NCBI RefSeq assembly: GCF_003945595.2
Contig: NW_024104151.1
Location: forward strand, 82,501-146,500
DNA from: Pipra filicauda
Taxonomy: Eukaryota; Chordata; Aves; Passeriformes; Pipridae
Reading direction: 5' to 3'
Length of the DNA stretch: 64,000 nt
The notes under the pieces were generated by a model, which did not search any database, was not told the DNA's origin, and saw only the letters and a list, made by a program, of their open reading frames with translations. Shown here piece by piece: positions 63,491-64,000 of this stretch (its first letter is position 1; every line of letters begins with the position of its first letter). The position numbers and the translations under genes are program-made.

Positions 63491-64000
63491 AGGTAAAAAA
63501 TAAAAATCAGAACAATTACAGCAGGTTAGATATGATCCAATGGAAGGACAAATCTTCATTAATTGTGAAAGCAGCAGTAATTTCTAAAAACCACTGGCCA
63601 CCATTCCATGGTGAAGCACTGACAACTTAAGCAAGTTAATTCTGACCAGGATAAACCTTAATGCTTTCATTGTCAGGCTTTTCTCTGAAAGCAGCTCTGT
63701 AGCTGCCTCCAATTTCCACTGCAGTATTCACCTGTCTGTAAGACAACCTGGCATCCAAAGTGAGTCCAGAGCCGCAGTAGAAAGAAGGCTTCTCTGGGGG
63801 GAGGCAGTAAAGGCGAGTGTAGCCATCCCATTACTGCTGCCTCATAGCAGAGAGAGAGGCTCCCTGGCAGGTGATCTGGGGAAGGATTTGCACAGTGCAG
63901 TCCCCACCAGCACTGCTAGTGGGAATACAAACACAAGGATGAGCCTGAGTGAGAGGTAAAGCTGCCCCAAATTGTCTGCAATCTATTACTGAGGAACAGG
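63491..64000. other. Window end, nothing recognised
   Basis: Non-coding sequence of mixed composition. No gene, RNA or repeat was identified. Confidence 0.4.

Overview
This window is eukaryotic, from a bird and probably a passerine. It holds one confidently identified protein-coding gene, LMO4 (LIM-only protein 4), on the minus strand. The call of a bird rests on three kinds of evidence: low interspersed-repeat density, CR1 LINE 3' ends of avian type (about 5806-5985 and 49205-49365), and a tRNA-Ile-headed SINE with a CR1-like tail (48543-48673) that resembles the zebra finch TguSINE1 family. The family and species assignments come from memory and were not searched.

LMO4 runs from a CpG-island promoter near 24.0 kb down to a poly(A) signal at 8628-8633. 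It has five exons: a non-coding exon 1 (about 23960-23347), exon 2 with the start codon (21142-20904), exon 3 (14065-13969), exon 4 (13616-13461), and exon 5 (from 9365), which carries only Val-Cys-stop plus the 3'UTR. All junctions have GT/AG boundaries and compatible phases. The spliced product is 165 residues with two complete LIM zinc-binding domains. No reading-frame damage is seen.

Region by region: 1-8.6 kb is 3' flank, with one perfect hairpin, a degenerate minisatellite and a CR1 fragment. 8.6-24.0 kb is LMO4. Its 6.8-kb intron 2 contains a GC-rich island inside AT-rich, homeodomain-motif-rich sequence that looks like conserved regulatory DNA. 23.1-25.6 kb is the promoter CpG island, with CCAAT boxes, two palindromic CREs and a ten-tract GGGCT repeat with G-quadruplex potential. 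25.6-64 kb is gene-poor 5' flank (gene desert) with candidate regulatory elements, a small isolated CpG island at 44.4-44.7 kb, and the SINE and CR1 copies.

The most unusual element is a 327-bp insertion at 34277-34603, flanked by perfect 12-bp target-site duplications. It has a complete tRNA-Glu-like cloverleaf with a Lys-type CTT anticodon, a structured body and a terminal hairpin. It reads as a tRNA-derived SINE whose family I do not recognise. I found no operon, CRISPR array, retroviral gene or other multi-gene system. Most open frames elsewhere are chance ORFs in non-coding DNA or in CpG islands.
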